Shown here: positions 7,873 to 12,731 of the stretch, in pieces
How the letters are laid out: the number at the start of each line of letters is the position of its first letter
How positions within the stretch are numbered: position 1 is the first letter of the stretch
Assembly: GCA_964598725.1 (NCBI GenBank)
Contig: CAZRCW010000003.1
Coordinates: 1-36,747, forward strand
DNA length: 36,747 nt
DNA from: JAGOTP01 sp964598725
Lineage (GTDB): Bacteria; Patescibacteriota; Patescibacteriia; 2-12-FULL-60-25
Direction: 5' to 3'
Notes under the pieces: model-generated
What the model was told of the DNA's origin: nothing
Database searches by the model: none
What the model saw: the letters and a program-made list of their open reading frames with translations, nothing else
Translations under genes and position numbers: made by a program

Positions 7873-8139
7873 TTAGGTGAGTTTTATATCCATAATTGCC
7901 TTTGGATTACCATAACCGATTGGAACCATTTGGGTGTAATCACCAAAATGGTTATCCACAAGCTCGCCAGCTTTCTTTGCAGAAATTTTAGCTTTTTGGA
8001 TTACTTTGGCGAAATATCTCCATTCTTGGTAACCTAATAGCGGCATGAGTTTTCGAGCACGCCAAAACTCTCGCCCGTTTTCATCAACTTCTTTGATTGA
8101 CTCAAAGTTAGAGTCTTCGTGAGTAAGATTACTATCCAT
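7873..8139 (-). CDS. N-terminal fragment of a DinD/BRO-like protein
   Basis: The 88 residues contain FESIKEVDENGREFWRARKL, MPLLGYQEWRYFAKVI and VDNHFGDYTQMVPIGYG, and end in MDIKLT. This follows the N-terminal part of DNA-damage-inducible protein D and related phage antirepressor proteins, including the ARxLMPLLGYxxWxxF signature. In the full protein the DxKLS segment continues into RYACYLIAQNGDP and about 180 more residues. Here a stop falls right after it. Either the phage kept only the N-terminal domain or this is a decayed gene. The start overlaps the methyltransferase stop by eight bases, so it is still translationally coupled. Confidence 0.75.
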   Translation of the reverse strand: MDSNLTHEDSNFESIKEVDENGREFWRARKLMPLLGYQEWRYFAKVIQKAKISAKKAGELVDNHFGDYTQMVPIGYGNPKAIMDIKLT

Positions 8140-9208
8140 TTATTAACTCCTTAATTACCGCCGCAACTACATTCACAGTTACAGCATTACCTAATGTCTT
8201 GTATCTCTGGGTATCGGATAAACCCTCTGTCCATCGGTCTGGAAAGCCTTGTAAGCGTTCACACTCTAGTGGTGTTAGGCGGCGGATTTGCATATCACTT
8301 GAGAGCGTGTGCTGGTGCATTCCAGTGCCGATAGTCTGTGCGATTCCTTTTCCTACTCGTCCTCGTCTTGTTTTTGAGTTAGGCACACTAAGATTTATAC
8401 TGTCACCTATTTCTGCTTCTGCATAACCTTTTGAGGTTGCTTCGGGGACTTTCACAAACGGTTGCCTATTTCCTCCCTGCATTGTATTGAGTGTGGGGCT
8501 TATGCCGTCTTCTCCGTATACTCTGTCATTGGAGTGTTTTGGTTGATTGAGTTGTTCAATATCTTTTCCGTTTGTTCCTGTGATAGGAAATACTTTTCGT
8601 CTGGGTTCTCCTCCAAGATGTCCGACAATGAACACTCGCTCTCGGTTCTGGGGAACTCCGAAGTCTTTGCTGTTAAGTACCTGCCATTCCACAAAATACC
8701 CCAAGTCGGCAAGAACCCCAAGTATTGTCTGGAAAGTTTTTCCGCTGTCGTGACTAAGTAAACCTTTAACATTTTCGAGTACCAGATGTCTGGGTCTTTT
8801 TTCATTAAGAATCCTTGCGATGTCAAAAAAGAGTGTCCCTCTGGTGTCGTCAAATCCAGCTCGCTTTCCAGCAATGCTGAAAGCTTGGCATGGGAATCCT
8901 CCGACAAGAAGCTCGAAGTCTGGGAGTTCTCTAGCGTTAATCTTTGTTGCATCTCCATAATTTTTCCCTCCGAATTGTTTTTGATATATTTGGTCTGCGT
9001 ACTTGTCGATTTCGGAGTAACCAATACACTCGGCACATTTCCACCCCCCATTCCCCAGCTCGCCTGTACTGTCGGTGATATCTTGTTCTTGTCGTATATC
9101 AATCTTCTCTGTTGGCTGTTGCCTGTTCCCCAAAATCCTATTACTGATGGCTTGTTGTATTCCAAGTTCAAATCCTCCTATTCCACTAAACATTGAAAAA
9201 TATTTCAT
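8132..9208 (-). CDS. DNA (cytosine-5-)-methyltransferase
   Basis: All core motifs of C5 enzymes are visible in the 358 residues: motif I FSGIGGFE (residues 7-14), motif IV GGFPCQAFS with the catalytic Cys107, motif VI VLENVKG (Glu145), motif VIII FGVPQNRERVF and motif X KTLGNAVTVNV. Between motifs VIII and X lies the target-recognition region, roughly residues 200-320. A stretch of about 30 residues with a CxxC (WKCAEC) is inserted between motifs I and II. The start shares ATGA with the membrane-protein gene upstream. No cognate restriction gene is next to it, so it probably protects phage DNA from host restriction. Confidence 0.95.
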   Translation of the reverse strand: MKYFSMFSGIGGFELGIQQAISNRILGNRQQPTEKIDIRQEQDITDSTGELGNGGWKCAECIGYSEIDKYADQIYQKQFGGKNYGDATKINARELPDFELLVGGFPCQAFSIAGKRAGFDDTRGTLFFDIARILNEKRPRHLVLENVKGLLSHDSGKTFQTILGVLADLGYFVEWQVLNSKDFGVPQNRERVFIVGHLGGEPRRKVFPITGTNGKDIEQLNQPKHSNDRVYGEDGISPTLNTMQGGNRQPFVKVPEATSKGYAEAEIGDSINLSVPNSKTRRGRVGKGIAQTIGTGMHQHTLSSDMQIRRLTPLECERLQGFPDRWTEGLSDTQRYKTLGNAVTVNVVAAVIKELING

Positions 9209-9375
9209 TCGTACATCAACTCTCTACACTGCTCACTTAATTCAGTAACAGGTGTTGTTAAGCAGTCGTTTAGTGTTTTTAGTTTTACCATTCCATAAAA
9301 CATAAAGCCTATAAGTAGTATCACAAACACAATGAAAGCGATAATCATTCCTATACCAAGTGTTGCTTTAGCCAT
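9205..9375 (-). CDS. Small single-pass membrane protein
   Basis: Direct translation from the ATG at 9375 gives 56 residues to the TGA at 9205-9207, which overlaps the methyltransferase ATG. Residues 6-30 (LGIGMIIAFIVFVILLIGFM) are one membrane segment. The rest is a polar tail with two cysteines (Cys38, Cys50). The N-terminal MAKAT is too short for a signal peptide with a cleavage site. Function unknown; a role in the membrane early in infection is plausible. Confidence 0.6.
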   Translation of the reverse strand: MAKATLGIGMIIAFIVFVILLIGFMFYGMVKLKTLNDCLTTPVTELSEQCRELMYE

Positions 9376-9478
9376 CTATTTCCACCACTTCTAGCTTTCT
9401 GATTTCAAGTTCTTTAAAAAGTTGTAATAGCTCAAGAATGTCTGCGTCAGTTTCTAGTTTTATTTGATACACTCGCAT
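9368..9478 (-). CDS. 36-residue helical peptide gene
   Basis: From the ATG at 9478, with AAGGG nine bases upstream, 36 residues run to a TAA at 9368-9370, overlapping the next gene by eight bases. The sequence is beta-helix-beta-like: MRVYQIKLETDADI, then a Leu-rich helix LELLQLFKEL, then IRKLEVVEIDG. It resembles small phage proteins that form dimers, but I cannot name it. Confidence 0.5.
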   Translation of the reverse strand: MRVYQIKLETDADILELLQLFKELEIRKLEVVEIDG

Positions 9479-9482
9479 TAGA

Positions 9483-9722
9483 TTAACCCTTCAATGCTTT
9501 GATTTTTGCTAGTATTTCAGCTTCTTTTTCTTTGTCGAGTACCTTAGCACCACGCACGCCACCTAGTTGACCGGCTAGGCGAGCCATTTCATTGTTCTTA
9601 GCAAAGCCACCACCGCGACTTTTGCGCCCACCAAGCGCACCAATCTTTACATAAAAGTCTTGTCCATATAGTTCTTTGTTAGTTTTGGCAGCCATTCTTC
9701 CGCCTTCTAGTGTACCGCTCAT
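9483..9722 (-). CDS. KGG-repeat protein (general stress/Con-10-like)
   Basis: The 79 residues hold repeated Gly-Gly segments (KIGALGGRKSRGGGFAKN and MARLAGQLGGVRGAK) in the pattern of stress-induced KGG proteins found in bacteria and in some phages. The protein is basic and low in complexity, probably disordered or nucleic-acid binding. The ATG overlaps the TGA of the TM2 remnant upstream. Its effect for the phage is not known. Confidence 0.6.
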   Translation of the reverse strand: MSGTLEGGRMAAKTNKELYGQDFYVKIGALGGRKSRGGGFAKNNEMARLAGQLGGVRGAKVLDKEKEAEILAKIKALKG

Positions 9723-9886
9723 TTTTTCTCTCTTTCTATTGCTCGCGCAATTGCTTCGTTAGTTAATGTTCCAAGTTGTGCTTTAGCGTTTACATTGTCG
9801 ACCTGTTCGCCGAGTGTGAATAAATCTACTAATTGACCAAGACCGAATAGCCCGAAGGTAAATAGCCAGATTATCCCTGTACCAAT
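9719..9886 (-). pseudogene. Remnant of a TM2-domain membrane protein
   Basis: A 55-codon open frame ends in a TGA at 9719-9721 that overlaps the next ATG, but it has no ATG, GTG or TTG start and two in-frame stops lie just upstream. It reads IGTGIIWLFTFGLFGLGQLV, then DLFTLGEQV. This is the C-terminal half of a TM2 domain, which normally follows a first helix and GxHRFYLGK. The N-terminal half is missing. It overlaps the 3' end of the annealing-like gene, whose last codons include an internal ATG reading MENKFILGA, similar to how TM2 proteins start. An internal deletion that joined the two pieces would explain this. Confidence 0.55.
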
Positions 9887-10476
9887 TTAGCCCTAGCGCC
9901 CAAAATAAATTTGTTCTCCATTATCTTATTTTGCATGTATTCTATTAATTGATTTGCTTGTTCTTGATTAAGCGGTGACTCAACTCCAATAGCGTCCATA
10001 CAGAACGCAGTCCATTCTTCGGCGTTATCTGGTGAGTACACAATGCCTAGTTCACTCATAAGCTGACTAACTGCCCGGCGTTGTTCGTGGGTTGGTCTAT
10101 TTAAATCTGGGTTTTTGCTGTTGTTTGTTGCCTTAGTAATTTCATCTACCGAAGCAATTGAATCAACGATACCAATGTTCAAGAACCCTAGCGCCCGACC
10201 GACGCTACTCGTTTCTGCATTTTCCATTGCACTTGTTTTATTTATGAAACCGTCGCCAATACTTTCCGAGGCAAAGCCGGTGAAGTAGCGTTCTAACTTA
10301 GAGCAGTCCGGAGTTACAATACTTTTAAATACAACTCGGTTGCTATTTGGTTCACTTAATAACTCGGTTACAATCGAGCCATTAGGATATAATTCGTGGA
10401 ACGCCTTGACGCGTTCATTAACGGTTACATATTCTTTCCCTTTAATATTTACAGTTTGCATGTCTACTTTAGTCAT
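9871..10476 (-). CDS. Probable single-strand-annealing-type recombination protein
   Basis: In the N-terminal half of this 201-residue protein, YVTVNERVKAFHELYPNGSI precedes a beta-rich region (VVFKSIV, ERYFTGFASE). Then FINKTSAMENAETSSVGRALGF follows, the conserved helix and Arg-Ala-Leu-Gly turn seen in phage proteins annotated as ERF-like or Rad52-like annealing proteins. A separate helical C-terminal piece begins after about residue 130 (RPTHEQRRAVSQLM). The gene is second in the leftward unit and is followed by nuclease genes, as expected for a recombination module. I am fairly sure of a DNA-annealing type role and less sure of the exact family. The C-terminal 16 residues may be altered by the TM2 deletion. 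Confidence 0.55.
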   Translation of the reverse strand: MTKVDMQTVNIKGKEYVTVNERVKAFHELYPNGSIVTELLSEPNSNRVVFKSIVTPDCSKLERYFTGFASESIGDGFINKTSAMENAETSSVGRALGFLNIGIVDSIASVDEITKATNNSKNPDLNRPTHEQRRAVSQLMSELGIVYSPDNAEEWTAFCMDAIGVESPLNQEQANQLIEYMQNKIMENKFILGARAKLVQG

Positions 10477-10726
10477 GATACAAGTCCTGCATTGCGTCGG
10501 TAGCTCTATCTCTCAAGTCACCTTGCAATTCTTCGTTAAGCATTATGTCTACTTTTTCGTATAGATGTAGCGCGTCAGATAATACAACATCTTGGTCGTA
10601 GTCATCTGATTTAACAAGTGTTTCGCCAGTTTCAGCGTTATACGCTCGTAGTTCCCAACGAACCTTGCTATGCTCATACTCCATAAGCCTATCTAAATAT
10701 TCTTCTTCACTTACTTGTGGTAACAT
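10469..10726 (-). CDS. First gene of the leftward unit, acidic protein of unknown function
   Basis: The 85-residue protein is acidic and helical (SEEEYLDRLMEYEHSKV; DLRDRATDAMQDLYHD), with a beta pair in the middle (RWELRAYNAETGETLVKS). I do not recognise it. It starts at the ATG at 10726 behind a very strong ribosome-binding site (AAAGGAGGACAAAAT). The promoter at 10760-10789 would begin transcription about 27 bases upstream, so it is the promoter-proximal early gene. The site is complementary over 12 bases to the loop of the candidate small RNA at 10824-10916. Confidence 0.7.
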   Translation of the reverse strand: MLPQVSEEEYLDRLMEYEHSKVRWELRAYNAETGETLVKSDDYDQDVVLSDALHLYEKVDIMLNEELQGDLRDRATDAMQDLYHD

Positions 10727-10759
10727 ATTTTGTCCTCCTTTATTTATTATTACATTAGT

Positions 10760-10789
10760 ATTATAGCATTACTATTTAAGCCTTGTAAA
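10760..10789 (-). promoter_or_regulatory. Strong leftward promoter with A-tract upstream element
   Basis: On the minus strand TTTACA (10784-10789) and TATAAT (10760-10765) are 18 bases apart, and TGC before the -10 box makes an extended -10. Two A-tracts at about 10794-10810 lie upstream, as in UP elements. Transcription should begin near 10753 and drive the leftward unit. The rightward promoter at 11806-11835 has the same build (18-base spacer, TGC before the -10 box). Confidence 0.8.
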
Positions 10790-10812
10790 TAGTTTTTTCA
10801 GACTTTTTTTCG

Positions 10813-10818
10813 TATAAT
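10813..10818 (+). promoter_or_regulatory. -10 box for the candidate small RNA
   Basis: A consensus TATAAT lies at 10813-10818 on the plus strand. No good -35 box is seen 16-18 bases upstream, where T-rich sequence lies. Counting seven bases downstream puts the transcription start near 10824-10825, exactly at the foot of the hairpin that begins at 10826. Confidence 0.5.
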
Positions 10819-10823
10819 AAAAA

Positions 10824-10916
10824 GGTTCGGAAGCAAGCTAGTTGGTTGTCCTCCTTTTAGTTTCTACGCTTCCGAATAATAAAAATACCACCCAAGAGCC
10901 GTGAGTGGTATTTTTT
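10824..10916 (+). ncRNA. Candidate small RNA with an anti-Shine-Dalgarno loop
   Basis: Three parts line up: a TATAAT box six to seven bases upstream, a hairpin with nine-base perfect arms (TTCGGAAGC 10826-10834, GCTTCCGAA 10868-10876), and a terminator (10881-10915 plus T-run). The 33-base loop contains TGTCCTCCTTTTAGTT (10847-10862). This is the exact reverse complement of the leader AACTAAAAGGAGGACA (11852-11867) of the rightward gene at 11872. Twelve bases of the loop (10846-10857) also pair with the leader of the leftward gene at 10726. The CCTCCTTT core is the same as the anti-SD tail of 16S rRNA. No open frame fits. It could block ribosome binding on both early operons. It could instead be a relic of a copied leader. 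Confidence 0.5.
10881..10915. terminator. Bidirectional intrinsic terminator
   Basis: Arms AAAAATACCAC (10881-10891) and GTGGTATTTTT (10905-10915) pair perfectly around a 13-base loop. The plus strand continues with T to 10916 and then GTTTTG. The minus strand ends in five T after the stem. It can end the small RNA on the plus strand and a minus-strand transcript coming from the promoter at 11008-11036. Confidence 0.8.
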
Positions 10917-11007
10917 GTTTTGTATGTTGTGAGAGTAATTATTTCTCAAATTCAGTTGAGTTTGACACTTTGTTACACAATTGTTTGAGGTGCTTGCTCT
11001 TATGGTT

Positions 11008-11036
11008 ATTATATAGACTTTACATTTAAATATCAA
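11008..11036 (-). promoter_or_regulatory. Leftward promoter facing the shared terminator
   Basis: On the minus strand TTGATA (11031-11036) and TATAAT (11008-11013) are 17 bases apart. A transcript from about 11001 would meet the terminator at 10881-10915 after about 120 bases and has no open frame with a ribosome-binding site. It contains a small hairpin at 10946-10961 (CTCAA, TTGAG). It may be a second short RNA convergent with the first one. Confidence 0.45.
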
Positions 11037-11047
11037 TGCGTTATATT
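11019..11047 (+). promoter_or_regulatory. Possible rightward promoter overlapping the leftward one
   Basis: TTTACA (11019-11024) and TATATT (11042-11047) are 17 bases apart on the plus strand. It overlaps the minus-strand promoter at 11008-11036 over 18 bases, so the two could not be used at once. Its start would fall just before the first arm of the 13-base inverted repeat. AT-rich sequence makes chance matches likely. Confidence 0.35.
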
Positions 11048-11058
11048 TGTATTAACCA

Positions 11059-11147
11059 GATATTGCTATATTTGGTTCAAATTAAATAGAATTGTTACTT
11101 GACACGGAGGGTGTCGGCGTACTAAACTATACTTATATAGCAATATC
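11059..11147. repeat. 13-base inverted repeat flanking a promoter
   Basis: GATATTGCTATAT at 11059-11071 and ATATAGCAATATC at 11135-11147 are exact reverse complements. The promoter at 11099-11128 lies between them, with arms centred 76 bases apart. Paired distant operators of this kind allow a repressor to loop DNA; an origin function is also possible. No other copy was seen in the window. Confidence 0.6.
11099..11128 (+). promoter_or_regulatory. Rightward promoter with an internal operator-like palindrome
   Basis: A consensus TTGACA (11099-11104) is followed 18 bases later by TAAACT (11123-11128). Between the boxes, GACAC-GGAGG-GTGTC (11101-11115) is a palindrome that overlaps the -35 box, placed as a repressor site would be. 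It would drive the hairpin, the structured leader and the HNH gene at 11441. Confidence 0.6.
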
Positions 11148-11150
11148 GTC

Positions 11151-11179
11151 AGCTCTCCGCAAGGGGAGCTTCTTTATTT
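11151..11179 (+). terminator. Leader hairpin with GCAA tetraloop (attenuator-like)
   Basis: AGCTCTCC (11151-11158), loop GCAA and GGGGAGCT (11163-11170) form an eight-pair stem with one G-U pair and a GNRA loop, followed by TCTTTATTT. It stands about 17 bases after the expected start from the promoter at 11099-11128. That suggests an early terminator or attenuator in the rightward leader. Confidence 0.6.
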
Positions 11180-11180
11180 A

Positions 11181-11440
11181 ATGGGTAAATGAACCTCAAC
11201 AGTAGTTATAAAAATCTACTGTATAAATAACAAATACTTTAAAAGTTACCTATACAGCCTTATGCCTACACCTAAAGACCACCTTGGTCAAACCGTGGTA
11301 ACTATAAAACAGCTTTTAGTGGGGAGGGTAGCTGGCCTTAAATGAAGCCTAGTAGTAGGTTTGAAACACTATTTAGCAATCAAGAGGGGAAACATAGGAA
11401 GAATTAAGAACCTAATTAAAAGTTTAGGGAAGGCTAGACT
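11181..11440 (+). ncRNA. Structured 260-base leader of the HNH gene, class unknown
   Basis: No protein-coding frame fits here. Several helices are visible: ACAGTAG with CTACTGT (about 11199-11222), GTTACC (11245) with GGTAAC (11296) enclosing GACCA-CCT-TGGTC (11277-11289), CAGCT with AGCTG (about 11310-11334), and CCTA-GTAG-TAGG (about 11348-11359). The segment ends in a normal AGGGAAGG ribosome-binding site. I tested it by eye for a group I intron: GAGGGGAAAC resembles a P4 segment, but the pairing partner is absent and a promoter, not an intron 3' half, follows the HNH gene. It may be a structured RNA travelling with the nuclease gene. Confidence 0.35.
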
Positions 11441-11800
11441 ATGAATGGAAATTATATACAGAAACAAGAGCTGCTAAAGTTTTGGAGTATGTTTGGTGGT
11501 AGCAAGAATGATGGTAGGCGTTATGAGCAAGCTGTTAAACTGCAAGCACTAATAGATGTATCTAATGTAAAAATTTATTATAAAAATAAACAATCTCCAA
11601 AAGTATATAGAGCTAAGTTTGAAGAAGTTAAACGAAAAAGACACAACAAACTATCACACAAATTTTGCTTTGTTTGTTTAGGTATGGCTGATGTTAGACA
11701 CCATATAATACAACTTCAGAATGGTGGGTTAAATAGTAAAAGAAATATAGTATCCTTGTGTTATAAGTGTCATAGTGATATTCACCCTTGGTTAAAATAA
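11441..11800 (+). CDS. HNH endonuclease
   Basis: The 119-residue protein has a basic helical N-terminal half (DNA binding). Its C-terminal HNH zinc domain reads FCFVCLGMADVRHHIIQLQN, then GGLNSKRNIVSLCYKCHSDIH: CxxC, the HH pair, Asn and a second CxxCH. This is a free-standing phage HNH nuclease of the usual size. It has a good ribosome-binding site (AGGGAAGG) and follows the structured leader. A promoter begins right after its stop, so the gene looks like an insertion into the rightward unit. Confidence 0.85.
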   Translation: MNGNYIQKQELLKFWSMFGGSKNDGRRYEQAVKLQALIDVSNVKIYYKNKQSPKVYRAKFEEVKRKRHNKLSHKFCFVCLGMADVRHHIIQLQNGGLNSKRNIVSLCYKCHSDIHPWLK

Positions 11801-11805
11801 AACTA

Positions 11806-11835
11806 TTGACATTATAATACTGCTTGTGCTATACT
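11806..11835 (+). promoter_or_regulatory. Strong rightward promoter
   Basis: TTGACA (11806-11811) and TATACT (11830-11835) are 18 bases apart, with TGC before the -10 box. Transcription should start near 11842 and read a short leader containing AACTAAAAGGAGGACA before the gene at 11872. The architecture is the same as that of the leftward promoter at 10760-10789, which points to joint early control. Confidence 0.8.
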
Positions 11836-11871
11836 GTATATACAATCAAATAACTAAAAGGAGGACACAAA

Positions 11872-11940
11872 GTGAAAATGATTGAAGTAAAAATATTTAA
11901 TAGACGATATAAGAAATATATCTTCATAGAGGACAAATAA
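11872..11940 (+). CDS. 22-residue peptide gene, first of the rightward early unit
   Basis: A GTG at 11872 is seven bases after GGAGG and opens 22 codons, rich in Lys, Ile and Tyr (MKMIEVKIFNRRYKKYIFI), ending in TAA at 11938-11940. The stop overlaps the ATG of the next gene (TAATG), so it may serve as a leader for coupled translation. The alternative ATG at 11878 is too far from the ribosome-binding site. Its leader is the 16-base perfect match to the small-RNA loop. Confidence 0.55.
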   Translation: MKMIEVKIFNRRYKKYIFIEDK

Positions 11941-12137
11941 TGAAAAAAATTGAAACTAGCAAAAAGACCGTACTTTCATGGATAAATAAGTTCGCAACAG
12001 TAGTAACCGCATTTGCACTCGCTTTAATAGGTATTCATTTACTTGGATACATTACAGCACCCCAGATAGCAATTAAAACCGTAGGTTATTTACTTATTAC
12101 AAGCTCGGTAGTATTACTATTAAAGAACTTAAAATAG
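11940..12137 (+). CDS. Small two-helix membrane protein
   Basis: The 65 residues contain two membrane segments, about residues 18-37 (FATVVTAFALALIGIHLLGY) and 46-61 (VGYLLITSSVVLLL), joined by a short turn. Both ends are basic, so N and C termini are probably inside. It is coupled to the peptide gene by TAATG and has GAGG upstream. The protein could be a holin partner, an inhibitor of superinfection or an envelope modifier. The early promoter argues against a pure lysis role. Confidence 0.6.
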   Translation: MKKIETSKKTVLSWINKFATVVTAFALALIGIHLLGYITAPQIAIKTVGYLLITSSVVLLLKNLK

Positions 12138-12177
12138 GAGTATCAGGGGAACAGTAACGCAAGAAAGCCCCGCCATT

Positions 12178-12621
12178 ATGAAAACATGGCTCATAATCTC
12201 AAGTATTACGCTCGCGATTATTACGACACCAACACCAAAACAAACAACAATCACCGGAAACCAACCAGAAACACATACAGCGTCCACACACGCATTAAAG
12301 ACAGAGAGTAAAGAAAATATACCAGAACCGCCTAAAGTAGCGCCAGAAGCGCCTAAAATAGCGAATAATGGCTCATCTCGTGACTTTATCTTCTTTAAAG
12401 AGTCTGGCGGTAGATTGAATGCCATAAACTCAATAGGCTGTATTGGTCTTGGTCAATCATGTGCAGCAAAAAAGGGTGGTATCCCACCACTCCAAACTGC
12501 CTGTCCTAATTGGCAAACCGATATGGCATGTCAACTCGCATTCTGGGATAACTATGCAATTAGACGATATGGCTCATGGGATAATGCTGTAGCCTTTTGG
12601 CAAGTAAAACATTGGTGGTAA
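12178..12621 (+). CDS. Secreted muralytic (lysozyme/transglycosylase-like) protein
   Basis: The first 16 residues (MKTWLIISSITLAIIT) look like a signal peptide or anchor. A Thr/Pro/Glu-rich linker follows to about residue 68. The C-terminal part FKESGGRLNAINS, then CIGLGQS, then CQLAFWDNYAIRRYGSWDNA and AFWQVKHWW is the transglycosylase-like domain of bacterial aggregation-promoting factors: Glu in ESGG, the GLGQ turn and the Trp-rich end. Four Cys suggest disulfides outside the cell. Made from the early rightward unit, it would cut or remodel the host wall from outside. The ribosome-binding site is weak, and coupling to the upstream gene is not seen. Confidence 0.72.
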   Translation: MKTWLIISSITLAIITTPTPKQTTITGNQPETHTASTHALKTESKENIPEPPKVAPEAPKIANNGSSRDFIFFKESGGRLNAINSIGCIGLGQSCAAKKGGIPPLQTACPNWQTDMACQLAFWDNYAIRRYGSWDNAVAFWQVKHWW

Positions 12622-12628
12622 TAGTAAA

Positions 12629-12652
12629 ACCCCCTACAACGCTGTAAGGGGT
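12629..12652. terminator. Bidirectional terminator between convergent units
   Basis: ACCCCCTACA (12629-12638), loop ACGC and TGTAAGGGGT (12643-12652) form a ten-base stem with one mismatch. The plus strand continues CTTTACTTTT, the minus strand TTTACTATT. It lies seven bases after the rightward stop and directly after the last leftward stop (12655), so it ends both the rightward unit and the long leftward unit. Confidence 0.8.
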
Positions 12653-12654
12653 CT

Positions 12655-12720
12655 TTACTTTTGCAGACGCTTCTCCCACTTAGTCAGAAGTCTGTCTAGC
12701 CAGTCGATGAACCTACTCAT
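12655..12720 (-). CDS. 21-residue amphipathic helix peptide, last gene of the leftward unit
   Basis: An ATG at 12720 with GTGAGG before it opens 21 codons to a TAA at 12655-12657. The peptide reads MSRFIDWLDRLL, then TKWEKRLQK. Plotted as a helix, Trp, Leu, Ile and Phe fall on one face and Asp, Arg, Lys and Glu on the other. It resembles short membrane-active peptides. Its place at the end of the lysis region suggests a membrane role, but its tiny size keeps this uncertain. Confidence 0.4.
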   Translation of the reverse strand: MSRFIDWLDRLLTKWEKRLQK

Positions 12721-12731
12721 CTCGCCTCACT

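Noticed and set aside
8500..9171. 223-codon open frame on the minus strand inside the cytosine methyltransferase gene
   Set aside because: It overlaps a gene with all C5 methyltransferase motifs in another frame; the protein has low-complexity polar sequence and no start signal of its own.
6830..9208. Restriction-modification pair made of the cytosine methyltransferase and the PD-(D/E)XK nuclease
   Set aside because: Four unrelated small genes lie between them and the nuclease sits with the recombination genes; a lone protective methyltransferase is simpler.
10724..10940. CRISPR-like or tRNA-like elements in the control region
   Set aside because: No repeated spacers and no cloverleaf with a CCA end; the visible stems are explained by the small-RNA hairpin and the terminator.
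11181..11800. Group I intron with an HNH gene inside
   Set aside because: GAGGGGAAAC resembles a P4 segment, but the complementary strand is missing, no P7 or 3' splice half follows the HNH gene, and a strong promoter starts six bases after its stop.
12129..12425. 98-codon minus-strand frame with hydrophobic stretches
   Set aside because: It lies opposite the secreted muralytic gene and the direction disagrees with the terminator at 12629-12652; hydrophobicity comes from reading Thr/Pro-rich codons backwards.
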